64,000 bases of DNA from an uncultured Bacteroidia bacterium. Its GTDB lineage: Bacteria > Bacteroidota > Bacteroidia > Bacteroidales > UBA932. Position numbers and translations under genes: made by a program. The stretch's first letter is position 1. Each line of letters opens with the position of its first letter. The DNA is taken from positions 93,889 through 157,888 of the forward strand of contig CADBYT010000001.1 in assembly GCA_902798975.1 (NCBI GenBank). The letters are read 5' to 3'. Below the pieces are notes generated by a model. That model did not search any database. It worked only from the letters and a program-made list of their open reading frames with translations, and was not told where the DNA came from. This document shows, piece after piece, positions 47,059 through 54,965 of the stretch.

Positions 47059-48531
47059 CTATTTAGTCATTTCTTCGAAATCCACTGACAGGTCCTCGCT
47101 CAATAGGAAATCATAGAGCGTGAGCTTGCGAAGGGTGTAGTAGTAGTTCCAGAATCTGGAAATGTCCCGAACGTATTTTTTCGTGGCATCTTCGCTCTCG
47201 TTGCGGGCGGTATTCAGCTCAGTCACGCTGGCTTTACCGTTGCGAAAACGCTCCATCACCAATTCATATCGTTCCTGCGCGATGGCGGCGGCACGACGCG
47301 ACACGTCGCACAGCCGCCGCTGGTTGTTGAACTGCCCCACCGCCGTATAGAGACTGATGCGTTTGTCATTCTCGGCTTGCTCCACCTGTGCCCGGACCAC
47401 CTCTGCGGCTGCCTCAGCTTTTTTCACGCGCCCCTTGCCCTCGCCCCAGTCCAGGATCGGCACGGTGAAGGTCAGGCCCACCACCTCCTGGTCCAGCAGG
47501 TCGCGGTACACCCCCTGCAGCTGAGGCGCCGTCTTCGACAGGCCGAAACGGGCGTTGAGCTGCATCGTGATGCCGCGTGAGGCCTTCGCCTGGGCGATGG
47601 CCGACTCGGCGTTCAGCAGGTTGATGGCATTGTCCAGTGGGAAGGAGGCGTTCTCCGAGGCCTTGTCCAGCACGAGCCCGTAATCCATCAGCACGGCCGG
47701 CAGTTCCTCCTCCAACACCGGTTCCACCTCGCGCATCTCGTCCAGGCCCAGCAGGGAGTTCAGCTGCATCCGCGCTTCGCGCAGGGCCACCTCGTTCTCG
47801 TTCACCGCGATGCTGTCCGAGAGCATCCGCAGTTCCAGCTGGAGGTACTCGTCGCGCGTCACGCTGCCCAGCGACAGCCGCTCCCGGGCGATGCGGAGCA
47901 TCTGCGTGGTGTTGTCGTAGTTGGTCCGGGACACGTCGTAGAGTTTTTGCGCCTCCATCACCCCGAAGAAGCGGTCCACCGCCTTCAGGGTGACGTCCTC
48001 CATCGACTCCAGATAGGTCCGTTTCGCCCGCTCGTACTCCTTCGGGGAGATGAGTTTGTCCCATTTGAACTGGTTGTAGGCGAAGAGCGGCTGACTATAG
48101 GACAGCGTCACCGGCTGGGCGTACCAGGTCTTCCCACCCGACGCGAACTGGTCGATGCGCGTAAGGTCGGTGTAGAGCGACAGCGTGCCGCCCGTGAAGG
48201 GTAGGTTCTGCCGCACCCGCAGCCCCAGGCTGTTCTCCATGTTGTAGTTGGACGTATAGACCATCTCGCCCGTCTCATAGTTCTGCAGCAGGCGCAGCGA
48301 CCGGTCGAAACTGCCCAGCGTGCCGTAGAGCGACAGCGACGGCAGGCGGCTCGCCTGGTAGGAGCGCCAGGCCCAGTAGTCCGACACGAACGCGGCCTTC
48401 GCCTGCAGCGCCGGCACAGACTGCGCCCGCGCCGCATCAATGGCTTCACAGAGGCGCATCGGCTGCGCGCTTGCGCGCGCGCACACGAAAGCAATCAACG
48501 TTGCCGCTAAGGCATGAAAACGGGATCTCAT
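47059..48531 (-). CDS. TolC-family outer-membrane efflux protein
   Basis: A 490-residue outer-membrane channel with a signal peptide ending CARASAQ. The first ~20 mature residues (MRLCEAIDAARAQSVPALQAKAAF) and two OEP repeats (about 25-215 and 235-440) with long helices fit the TolC/NodT family. LRVRQNLPFTGG and YSQPLFAYNQF are barrel segments. It would form the exit duct of the RND pump encoded downstream. It starts 10 bases after propeller 2 ends and precedes peptide 3 by 25 bases. Confidence 0.9.
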   Translation of the reverse strand: MRSRFHALAATLIAFVCARASAQPMRLCEAIDAARAQSVPALQAKAAFVSDYWAWRSYQASRLPSLSLYGTLGSFDRSLRLLQNYETGEMVYTSNYNMENSLGLRVRQNLPFTGGTLSLYTDLTRIDQFASGGKTWYAQPVTLSYSQPLFAYNQFKWDKLISPKEYERAKRTYLESMEDVTLKAVDRFFGVMEAQKLYDVSRTNYDNTTQMLRIARERLSLGSVTRDEYLQLELRMLSDSIAVNENEVALREARMQLNSLLGLDEMREVEPVLEEELPAVLMDYGLVLDKASENASFPLDNAINLLNAESAIAQAKASRGITMQLNARFGLSKTAPQLQGVYRDLLDQEVVGLTFTVPILDWGEGKGRVKKAEAAAEVVRAQVEQAENDKRISLYTAVGQFNNQRRLCDVSRRAAAIAQERYELVMERFRNGKASVTELNTARNESEDATKKYVRDISRFWNYYYTLRKLTLYDFLLSEDLSVDFEEMTK

Positions 48532-48541
48532 CAACCGTACG

Positions 48542-49660
48542 TTACTTGGTTGTTACTACGGCAATAATCGGATTATCGGTCTTGCCAACCTCCTTTGCAG
48601 CACGCTTGTACGCCGGAGTGTCCGGATCGGATAACATGGTCAGGAGAGATGAGCCACAACCCCTTAAAAAACCATTCAGGCCATAACCATCCGGATCTGC
48701 GATATCGGCCGGGGATTTCACCACATACAGTTTATCCACCCGCTTGTCATAATAACAGCACTTGACGACCTGTTGATACACCATGAAGAAAATGAGCCAA
48801 TGATCTGTCTCGTGATAGATTAACTTGTAATAATAGTCATGATTCTTCATTATTTCCGGTGTAGGTTTCCAAGACCGCTTCACGGAATTCGGCACTTTGA
48901 CATCCACGGAAACATGGTATGGCACCGTAAAAACGCCGGACGGATCCAGCCGGAAGAAAAGATCCCGGTCCTCCCGGCCCGCCAGCGTGATGGATCCGTC
49001 ACTCAGACGGCTGAAATACCGCGACTGGCCCATTATCGTTGACCATTTGTAACTGTCCGTATTCTTGACCAGCGTCCGTATCTTTTTCCCTTTTCCGTCG
49101 AGCTCATCCAGAGCAGCCCGGCTCTTCTCTTTCGTCCAGGTCGGGAGGTACAAAAGATACGTGCCTTTCGTCGTTACCGCAATATCCCGGAAACTGCTGT
49201 ACATGTTGTTCAAAGGGACCGTACGAAGATATTTCCCTTCGCGGCTATATACAACTATTTTCGAGCTTGCCGCATCCAAAATATGGACATCCCCGTTCGC
49301 GGGATCGACATCAAAAGCCATGATCGAGACGAATTCATTATTGGCCCTTCCGCGTCCTGAAATATCCGCTACCAGATGTCCGTTTCCGTCCACGACGACA
49401 ACGCCCACGGTGCTTCGGTCCAGCAGATAAAAGTATCCGTCGGCATACTTGATATCCTGAATGTTGCCCAGCAAGACAGAATCGTCCACCCGGACATACC
49501 GGACGGATTCAATCATGTCAGACCAGGAAAGGCGGTCGCTCCTTCCGCCCGCTTTCAAGGAAAGGCTGATTTCTTTCTCCGCTTTTTGTGCCCAGCAGAC
49601 GCTGCACACCATGATTAAGCCTGCAGCCAGCAGGCACTTTTTAACACCGGTCATCTTCAT
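48542..49660 (-). CDS. Six-bladed beta-propeller protein (propeller 2)
   Basis: A 372-residue exported protein with signal peptide ending SVCWAQ. Blade motifs include SDMIESVRYVRVDD, IQDIKYADGYFYLLDR, VDGNGHLVADISGRG and the conserved VYSREGKYLRTVPL. It is a close paralog of propeller 1: SDMIESVRY, SREGKYLR, CYYDKR, GCG(S/N)SL and a C-terminal NPII are shared. Asp/Gly turns suggest six blades. It starts at the ATG at 49660, overlapping peptide 2 by 20 bases. A later ATG (49654) would also work. The role is probably partner or ligand binding outside the inner membrane. Confidence 0.82.
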   Translation of the reverse strand: MKMTGVKKCLLAAGLIMVCSVCWAQKAEKEISLSLKAGGRSDRLSWSDMIESVRYVRVDDSVLLGNIQDIKYADGYFYLLDRSTVGVVVVDGNGHLVADISGRGRANNEFVSIMAFDVDPANGDVHILDAASSKIVVYSREGKYLRTVPLNNMYSSFRDIAVTTKGTYLLYLPTWTKEKSRAALDELDGKGKKIRTLVKNTDSYKWSTIMGQSRYFSRLSDGSITLAGREDRDLFFRLDPSGVFTVPYHVSVDVKVPNSVKRSWKPTPEIMKNHDYYYKLIYHETDHWLIFFMVYQQVVKCCYYDKRVDKLYVVKSPADIADPDGYGLNGFLRGCGSSLLTMLSDPDTPAYKRAAKEVGKTDNPIIAVVTTK

Positions 49661-49898
49661 CCATCATATTACATGCACATCTAGGTACTGCGACACAACA
49701 AGGGATTTCTTCCCAAATGAGCTGTCCGTTTTCATCCACCATATGATAAGGATCGATATAGGCCATAGTCCTCAGATCATAATTTGTCAGCCAGTTCAAG
49801 CCACCGCTGCCTTTTGCAGTCATCGGAAGGAAAAATAAAACAAGAGCTGTTACCAGGCTATAGACCATCCCCGCTTTTTTTCTTGATTTAACTACCAT
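49641..49898 (-). CDS. Small exported Cys-rich peptide 2
   Basis: An 85-residue precursor: a basic start (VVKSRKKAG), a signal core (VYSLVTALVLFFLPMTAKGS), and a mature part with LTNYDLRTMAYIDPYHM then DENGQLIW and five Cys (CC at 67-68, C74, C76, C85). Peptide 1 has the same length and the same frame: TNYxL near residue 40, a PYxM region, DxNG and a CC pair at residues 66-68 with Cys later. The two therefore share a fold or a modification site. NVEALA itself is absent. The stop overlaps the propeller 2 start by 20 bases. Confidence 0.72.
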   Translation of the reverse strand: MVVKSRKKAGMVYSLVTALVLFFLPMTAKGSGGLNWLTNYDLRTMAYIDPYHMVDENGQLIWEEIPCCVAVPRCACNMMDEDDRC

Positions 49899-49919
49899 AA
49901 TTGCATACTTTTTTAATGT

Positions 49920-50465
49920 TTAATGTTTAAATGATATCACCTTTTTTGCACGGTCAAACATCCGCACATCATTACGTATATCCCCGACCAAACAGACATT
50001 CCCTTCCTTATCGATCAAGATATCCGCACACCCGCTTTTCGTCTGAACTCCGTTCTCTACGGCAAACGAGCCCTCCCGGTCTATATACACAGGACGACTG
50101 AAGTAGTTTTCGTTCAACGCCTCCGCCAGTTTATCCGTTGTAAAGTCAGGACGCGGCTCCAGCACAAAAACATACTCCACCAAATCCTCTCCCAGACGGT
50201 CTATCAACTCATCCCACAGATAATACTGCTTCAACAGGCATGTACTGCACAACGCCTTGCTATCGTAATGAATCCAACAATACGGTTTCTCGCCGGATAA
50301 GGATAAAACCCCCTGAGCCTTCAGCACCTTGCCGTTCATTAAGCTCACGCACTGCGGACCAGGCATCGTGATACGGGACTGCGCGACAGTGACAGGACTC
50401 CGATGACAAGCGGACAGGAGTACCACGGTTAAACAAAAACAAACAAGAGACAGAATTCGGCGCAT
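49920..50465 (-). CDS. Thioredoxin-like lipoprotein with CSTC motif
   Basis: A 181-residue lipoprotein (VVLLSAC, Cys20). A short Val/Ser-rich linker is followed by GEKPYCWIHYDSKALCSTCLLKQ, with a Cys73-x-x-Cys76 redox motif before a helix, then a strand VEYVFVLEPRPD and an Asp-Lys-Glu-Gly turn (LIDKEGNVCLVG) typical of TlpA/thioredoxin folds. The periplasmic redox motif suggests a role in disulfide handling for the Cys-rich peptides. It lies between propeller 1 and peptide 2. The start is the ATG at 50465, 12 bases after propeller 1. Confidence 0.75.
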   Translation of the reverse strand: MRRILSLVCFCLTVVLLSACHRSPVTVAQSRITMPGPQCVSLMNGKVLKAQGVLSLSGEKPYCWIHYDSKALCSTCLLKQYYLWDELIDRLGEDLVEYVFVLEPRPDFTTDKLAEALNENYFSRPVYIDREGSFAVENGVQTKSGCADILIDKEGNVCLVGDIRNDVRMFDRAKKVISFKH

Positions 50466-50477
50466 GTCCCGGGCCAG

Positions 50478-51587
50478 TTACTTCAATGTTGCAACAACAA
50501 TGATCGGATTATTCCCTTCACCGACTTCCCGGACAGCCCGTTGATAGGCGGGCATATCCGGGTTCTCCAGAAAAGCGATCAGGCTATTTCCGCATCCTCG
50601 CCAATAATTCAGCAGGCCGGTTCCGTTCGGATCGATAACATCAGCGCCTCCCGTCACGACGTGGACCTTTTTGCTTCGTTTGTCGTAATAACAGATTTTG
50701 GCCCTGTTTTGACTGAAAGCTACCAGTAGCAACCAGTGATCGGTCTCATTGTAGGTAAAGATGGTATAATAGTTTTGCCCCGCCATGTCATCAGGATCTG
50801 CGTATGTCTTCTTCTGCAGACTCGCCGGGAGTTTGACATCCAGCGAGAGATGATATGACGGAACGCATTTCCCGTCTGGGAAAACACGATAAAACAGGTT
50901 CTTGTCCGTACCGCCCATCCATGTCACCGACCCGTCACTCAAACGGTTCAGGCATACCGGATTATGAACGACACCATACCGATACTTTACTGAAATGGAA
51001 ATCAATCTCCTGACGAGTTTTCCGGAAGCGTCCAATTCTACCAGTCCCTTCTCTTTCCCATCCGTTTCCTTGCATAAAAGATATGTACCCCTTCCACTCA
51101 GGGCCATGTCCTCAAAAGCAGCATACAGGGGGTCCAATGGAACACTTCGGAGGTATTTCCCCTCCCGGGAATAAACGATGATCTTTAATCCCTTCTGATC
51201 AAATACATGGACCTCTCCCCTCCCGGAATCGACATCGAATGCCCAGATGGAAAGATACTCATACGAGGCTCGACCATGATGGGCAATCGTCGATCTTATG
51301 GTCCCGGTTTCGTCCACAACGACGATAGACTGGTTCCCTTTATCCAGAATATAGAACAACCCGCCGATATACTTGACATCGCCGATTTTCCCAAGAATCC
51401 GAGTATCCTCCACGCGGATATACCGTACGGATTCTATCATGTCTGACATATTGAACGGGATATTTTGTCCCGTTTCCGACTTCATCGTCAACGGAATCTC
51501 ATCGATACGGTGATTCCCCGTTCCGGATTTGCCAATCCCGCCCAAAAGGACGGGAAAAAGCAGGCTAAGGACAATTACTGCTCGCAT
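50478..51587 (-). CDS. Six-bladed beta-propeller protein (propeller 1)
   Basis: A 369-residue exported protein with a signal peptide (MRAVIVLSLLFPVLLGG). The propeller blades share motifs with propeller 2: SDMIESVRYIRVEDT, VKYIGGLFYILDKG, SREGKYLRSVPLDPLY, CYYDKRSKK and NYWRGCGNSL near the end. Length and blade count are close to propeller 2, so one is a duplication of the other. The start is the ATG at 51587, which overlaps peptide 1 by 23 bases; a longer frame starts inside that gene and is not needed. Function unknown; likely protein-protein or peptide binding. Confidence 0.82.
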   Translation of the reverse strand: MRAVIVLSLLFPVLLGGIGKSGTGNHRIDEIPLTMKSETGQNIPFNMSDMIESVRYIRVEDTRILGKIGDVKYIGGLFYILDKGNQSIVVVDETGTIRSTIAHHGRASYEYLSIWAFDVDSGRGEVHVFDQKGLKIIVYSREGKYLRSVPLDPLYAAFEDMALSGRGTYLLCKETDGKEKGLVELDASGKLVRRLISISVKYRYGVVHNPVCLNRLSDGSVTWMGGTDKNLFYRVFPDGKCVPSYHLSLDVKLPASLQKKTYADPDDMAGQNYYTIFTYNETDHWLLLVAFSQNRAKICYYDKRSKKVHVVTGGADVIDPNGTGLLNYWRGCGNSLIAFLENPDMPAYQRAVREVGEGNNPIIVVATLK

Positions 51588-51822
51588 CGGCCAAATTGCA
51601 GGTTGAACCGGGGGAAGAAAGACAACAATAGATTGTACCCGGGATAATGATAAAATGCCCGTTTTGGTCAAGCATAATGTACGGATTACCAAGATCTGCG
51701 AACTCTTTCAATTCGTAATTTGTAGCCCAGAAGTTATCCGCTTTTGCATTCTTCGAACCAAGAATCATAGCAATCACAATACACAAGCATGCGGAGAAAC
51801 ACAATATTTTTTTCTTTTTCAT
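51565..51822 (-). CDS. Small exported Cys-rich peptide 1
   Basis: An 85-residue precursor, three bases after DUF3244. The signal peptide (KKKKILCFSACLCIVIAMILG) is followed by a mature part with ATNYELKEFADLGNPYIM, then LDQNGHFIIIPG and a CC pair at 66-67, plus Cys75 and Cys84. The pattern TNYxLxxxA...PYxM.DxNG...CC is shared with peptide 2. Its 3' end overlaps propeller 1 by 23 bases. Cys spacing suits disulfides or a thiol modification. It may be a hormone-like, bacteriocin-like or NVEALA-related peptide; none can be shown here. Confidence 0.74.
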   Translation of the reverse strand: MKKKKILCFSACLCIVIAMILGSKNAKADNFWATNYELKEFADLGNPYIMLDQNGHFIIIPGTIYCCLSSPGSTCNLADASSNCP

Positions 51823-51825
51823 ATG

Positions 51826-52227
51826 CTACTCGATTTCGAATGAACCAATATATACTTTCCCGTTTGCCAAGGTAAAAGTGATTTCATAAACGCCAGAGGC
51901 ACCTGAAACAATGAATGGACACACCCCTTGCATGGCATTGACGGTTGTCTGGGAATAGGCACCGGTGGTCTCATTCTCGATTTCGACGGAAACCTGACCC
52001 AGATCGTAAAGGAAATCCACCAGAATGGTGGTGATGGAAGGATAGTACGCCGCCTGGATTGGGATTACGGCAGGAGCGTGATGAGATGGGGTTCCTCCCA
52101 AAGAACCTTCTCCGATAATAATAGGGACACCCTCGTCGTCATCCGCATAACAACGTACGCCAGTTACACAAGCCAACGCTCCTACAAGGAACGTCGCGAT
52201 AAAAAACAAAAGAATATTCCTTTTCAT
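51826..52227 (-). CDS. DUF3244-like exported protein, first gene of the operon
   Basis: A 133-residue protein with signal peptide (LLFFIATFLVGALACVTG). The mature part is a small beta-sandwich typical of DUF3244: IQAAYYPSITTILVDFLYDLGQVSVEIENE, TVNAMQGVCPFIVSG and VYEITFTLANGKVYIGSFEIE. DUF3244 proteins are common beside TPR-regulator loci in Bacteroidota but their role is unknown. The start is the ATG at 52227, 25 bases past a good -7 promoter box. It is closely followed by peptide 1. Confidence 0.78.
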   Translation of the reverse strand: MKRNILLFFIATFLVGALACVTGVRCYADDDEGVPIIIGEGSLGGTPSHHAPAVIPIQAAYYPSITTILVDFLYDLGQVSVEIENETTGAYSQTTVNAMQGVCPFIVSGASGVYEITFTLANGKVYIGSFEIE

Positions 52228-52251
52228 CTTTGTTTGGATTTTGGTCTCGAA

Positions 52252-52303
52252 CAAAGGTAAAAAAGGCATCCCGAGAAATCCAAATCTCAGACGAAATTTC
52301 TCG
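52252..52303 (-). promoter_or_regulatory. Operon promoter with straddling inverted repeat (possible operator)
   Basis: On the minus strand TACCTTTG (52252-52259) matches the -7 box, and TTTG (52281-52284) is the -33 box 21 bases upstream. Inverted arms CGAGAAAT (52272-52279) and ATTTCTCG (52296-52303) lie either side of the -33 box. A DNA-binding protein there would be well placed to control the operon; the upstream TPR/HTH regulator is a candidate. The rest of 52304-52472 holds no gene that I can see. Confidence 0.6.
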
Positions 52304-52472
52304 TTACAAGGACAGTTTGTAAGCAACTGATAATCAGCACATTACAAGAGCGCAACAAAAACCAATGTTACACGAAGGTGCAGTGCGAACAAAACAGATT
52401 CGCAATTAGCTCATTGACAATATATTACCCCCACCCCACCGACTTCTCCCAAAAACATAGGTTCCGTAACGA

Positions 52473-54155
52473 CTATCTGCGAATATCGAATAGCGCATCG
52501 TAATCGGCATCGTTAAGTTTAGCTATCTGCTCCCTAAGGCGGTGTTTCTTTACGCGCACATTAACGGCAGACAGTTCGAATTTTGCAGCCACCACATCCG
52601 ACGGCAGGTCTAACAGACAGCAACATAGGAAGAACTGCTCCTTGGGCTTGTCCTGCAGGTTCAGTTTCTCCGCCAACGAGGTAATGGCCCCATCCAATTC
52701 GCGGTCCAAGCGACGAACCAGTTTCTCCCCGGAATCGTCAATATCATAAACATAGGACAATTCTTCTTTGATTGCCTCCATGTCCTGATTCTCCTTGAAC
52801 CATGCCGGCAATCCAAGATGATCCAGGCGCCATATAGAGGATTGCAGTTTGCCGGCCTGCCGGAAGCGAAGCAAACGTTCCTGCCTGGCTGTTTCACGGA
52901 ACCGATTCAGCTGATTCTGTAGATGAGCGGTGTGTATCTCCTGTGTAGCCGCTTCCTTTTCCAAATTGGAGTACAATTCCAGTATTCTTGACTTCTCGGT
53001 TTCCAACTTGTTTTTCCGCAACATGGCCAATGCCAACGCCAGTGCCAGCAGCAGAAGGATAATGGCTAAGACAGAGATATTGATTCTATACTGCAATTGC
53101 TTCTGTTTGGCAGCCATTTCGCGGTAACCGAAGACAGCCTCGGTTACGGAATTTGACAAGACGTTCCGGATTTCAGCGTCTTCCTTTGTGCGAGCCCGGC
53201 TCAAAGACTCAAACGCTTGTTTGTAATCCCCTGTGGCGAGTGCGCATCTGCAAAGCCACGCCTCAACCGCTGGAGATACTGGCCCCGCTTTATGTTGCAA
53301 TTGGCCGAGAACCGTTTCTGCATCCTTATATTTTCCGGAAAGTATCAATGCATACGCATACGCTCCAGCCTCCTGAAGGGTCAAACTTCCTGACAACTGT
53401 TGTTTATGCGTCAGGAAAGAAATTGCGCCTGCAGGATCCTTTTCCGGTTGAAGCACTTTCATGCGAGCATAGTTTGACAAATAAATCGCTTTCGCATGGG
53501 GGTATGCGTCAGACTGGGCTATTGCTTCCTGATAAAGCGAATCTGCTTTTGACCAGTCTTGCCTAGTCTGGTAAACTATCGCCAAATCCCCCAACGCCGA
53601 GCCGTAGATTGGATCCTGCGCGTTTTTATAAACTGCCAGCGACTTCTCTACATACTCCTGTTCTTTATCAATATTGTAAACAGCATCATACACGCTGGCG
53701 ATTGCCCCATACAACAAGCCAACGGCATGCATATCACGAGCCGCTTCAGCATAATCCTCCGCTCTTGCATAGAAAACCGCCGCACTTTTTTGGTCCTTCT
53801 TATCCTGCGCTATCCTCCCCTGATAGTACAGGGTCTTCATCTTCTCGTCCGCCGTGCCGTGGTGCGCGTACCACGCTACGGCCGGATCCAGCAGGCCGGG
53901 GGCCGTGATGTCCTCGTAGCATTTGTCCAGGGCCATCACCCGCAGCAGCGAGTACCTTGCCCGCAGGGCACGGGTGGTCAGGGACGTGGTGTCCACGGCC
54001 GTCAGCACCGCCAGGGCGCTGTCCGGACGCTCGTTGATGTAGGTCTCGACATCATCCATCACCGCCACCGTCCGCTGCCGCGGCGCAGGGCCGCAGGCCG
54101 CTAGCAGCAGGGCTGCAGACAGAAAGAAAAGCGCTTTTTTCCAGAATAAGTTCAT
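52473..54155 (-). CDS. Transmembrane TPR/HTH regulator
   Basis: A 560-residue protein with a lipoprotein-type signal (SAALLLAAC, Cys21), a TPR-rich region (about residues 35-330, helical pairs such as LYYQGRIAQDKKDQKSAAVFYARAE), one transmembrane helix at about 357-379 and a coiled-coil (about 380-440). The C-terminal part resembles a LuxR-like helix-turn-helix (about 490-550; SDVVAAKFELSAVNVRVKKHRLREQ). A periplasmic sensor linked to a cytoplasmic DNA-binding domain is implied. It sits directly upstream of the peptide operon and is its most likely regulator. Family and layout are familiar in Bacteroidota; the signal sensed is unknown. Confidence 0.82.
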   Translation of the reverse strand: MNLFWKKALFFLSAALLLAACGPAPRQRTVAVMDDVETYINERPDSALAVLTAVDTTSLTTRALRARYSLLRVMALDKCYEDITAPGLLDPAVAWYAHHGTADEKMKTLYYQGRIAQDKKDQKSAAVFYARAEDYAEAARDMHAVGLLYGAIASVYDAVYNIDKEQEYVEKSLAVYKNAQDPIYGSALGDLAIVYQTRQDWSKADSLYQEAIAQSDAYPHAKAIYLSNYARMKVLQPEKDPAGAISFLTHKQQLSGSLTLQEAGAYAYALILSGKYKDAETVLGQLQHKAGPVSPAVEAWLCRCALATGDYKQAFESLSRARTKEDAEIRNVLSNSVTEAVFGYREMAAKQKQLQYRINISVLAIILLLLALALALAMLRKNKLETEKSRILELYSNLEKEAATQEIHTAHLQNQLNRFRETARQERLLRFRQAGKLQSSIWRLDHLGLPAWFKENQDMEAIKEELSYVYDIDDSGEKLVRRLDRELDGAITSLAEKLNLQDKPKEQFFLCCCLLDLPSDVVAAKFELSAVNVRVKKHRLREQIAKLNDADYDALFDIRR

Positions 54156-54206
54156 TATCCAAAAATAGCGATTTGCGCTGAGAAATCCAATGGACAAAGT
54201 AAAGGG

Positions 54207-54566
54207 CTACAGCCCGAGCATCGCGGCAGGAGCGATGCCGAGGGCAAGGCAGAGACGGCTGGCAATGCGCAGGGTCGGCTCCGCCCGACCGGAAACATAG
54301 TCACTTATACGAGACGGGCTCACACCTATCTGGGTGGCAAGTTCCCGCTGTGTAATTTGTTTCTCGGTCAGCGACGCCTGGATCAACTCCGCAGGAGTCG
54401 GCTTATCAATGGGAAAGTGTTCCTTCTCATATTCGATGACAATGTCCGAATAGATGGAGAGTTCCACCGCCTTCTCCTCATTGGGGTCCTCCCCGCTGAC
54501 GAGCGGCAGCAGATCCTCGATGCGCTCCAGCGCATACTGGTATTGCATTTCCGTTATTCTGCCCAT
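54207..54566 (-). CDS. higA: HigA-type antitoxin (XRE helix-turn-helix)
   Basis: A 119-residue protein. The C-terminal half holds an XRE helix-turn-helix (TQRELATQIGVSPSRISDYVSGRAEPTLRIA, residues about 70-105), and the N-terminal half is helical and would wrap the toxin. It follows the toxin gene by 2 bases, the usual order for higBA. It should neutralise the toxin and bind the palindrome upstream of the operon. Confidence 0.85.
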   Translation of the reverse strand: MGRITEMQYQYALERIEDLLPLVSGEDPNEEKAVELSIYSDIVIEYEKEHFPIDKPTPAELIQASLTEKQITQRELATQIGVSPSRISDYVSGRAEPTLRIASRLCLALGIAPAAMLGL

Positions 54567-54568
54567 AT

Positions 54569-54868
54569 TCAGATGGTTGATGCGTCTATCTTATCGTATT
54601 CTTTGTGCGTCCCGACAAAGCGGATGAAAATGTAACCCATGATGAACTTCGCCACAATGACCAGCCGGTATTTATTCCCGCCAATATTGAAAACGTAGTG
54701 CTGATTCCCGACACAGTCCGCCGTCGCGAAATCCTTCCGGATATCTGTCAGTCCCTTCCATTGTGCTTCCTCGGCGATGGCATACCATCGCTCAAGGGGC
54801 ATTTTGGCATCCTCCCGTCCTGGCTGACTGTAGAAGTCCTTCAGCTTCCTGTGCGACACGACTCTCAT
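54569..54868 (-). CDS. higB: HigB-type mRNA interferase toxin
   Basis: A 99-residue RelE-superfamily toxin that cleaves mRNA at the ribosome. The features are an N-terminal MRVVSHRKL, a helix with W (PLERWYAIAEEAQWKG), FNIGGNKYRLV and FIRFVGTHKEYDKIDA, all typical of HigB (with the active-site His/Arg/Tyr near the C-terminus). Transcription starts just upstream from a consensus promoter. It is likely active, unless loss of the antitoxin is ruled out by its presence next door. Confidence 0.88.
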   Translation of the reverse strand: MRVVSHRKLKDFYSQPGREDAKMPLERWYAIAEEAQWKGLTDIRKDFATADCVGNQHYVFNIGGNKYRLVIVAKFIMGYIFIRFVGTHKEYDKIDASTI

Positions 54869-54874
54869 TTTCCC

Positions 54875-54917
54875 ATCTTTGTCACCGCAAAGATACGTGA
54901 AATTTTGAGATTCGCAA
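54875..54917 (-). promoter_or_regulatory. higBA promoter overlapped by a palindromic operator
   Basis: TATCTTTG on the minus strand (54888-54895) is an exact -7 box, with ATTGC (about 54914-54918) as weak -33, 18 bases upstream. ATCTTTG (54875-54881) and CAAAGAT (54888-54894) form a perfect palindrome around a 6-base spacer, covering the -7 box and the start site. This is what a HigA operator for self-repression would look like. Confidence 0.65.
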
Positions 54918-54965
54918 TATATTGCTATTATGATTTCGAATTACAAGACAAATAAAAGAAAAATA

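Noticed and set aside
46803-51822. Calling the small peptides NVEALA proteins
   Set aside because: Position and size match, but the NVEALA motif itself is not present in any of the three, so they are described only by what is visible.
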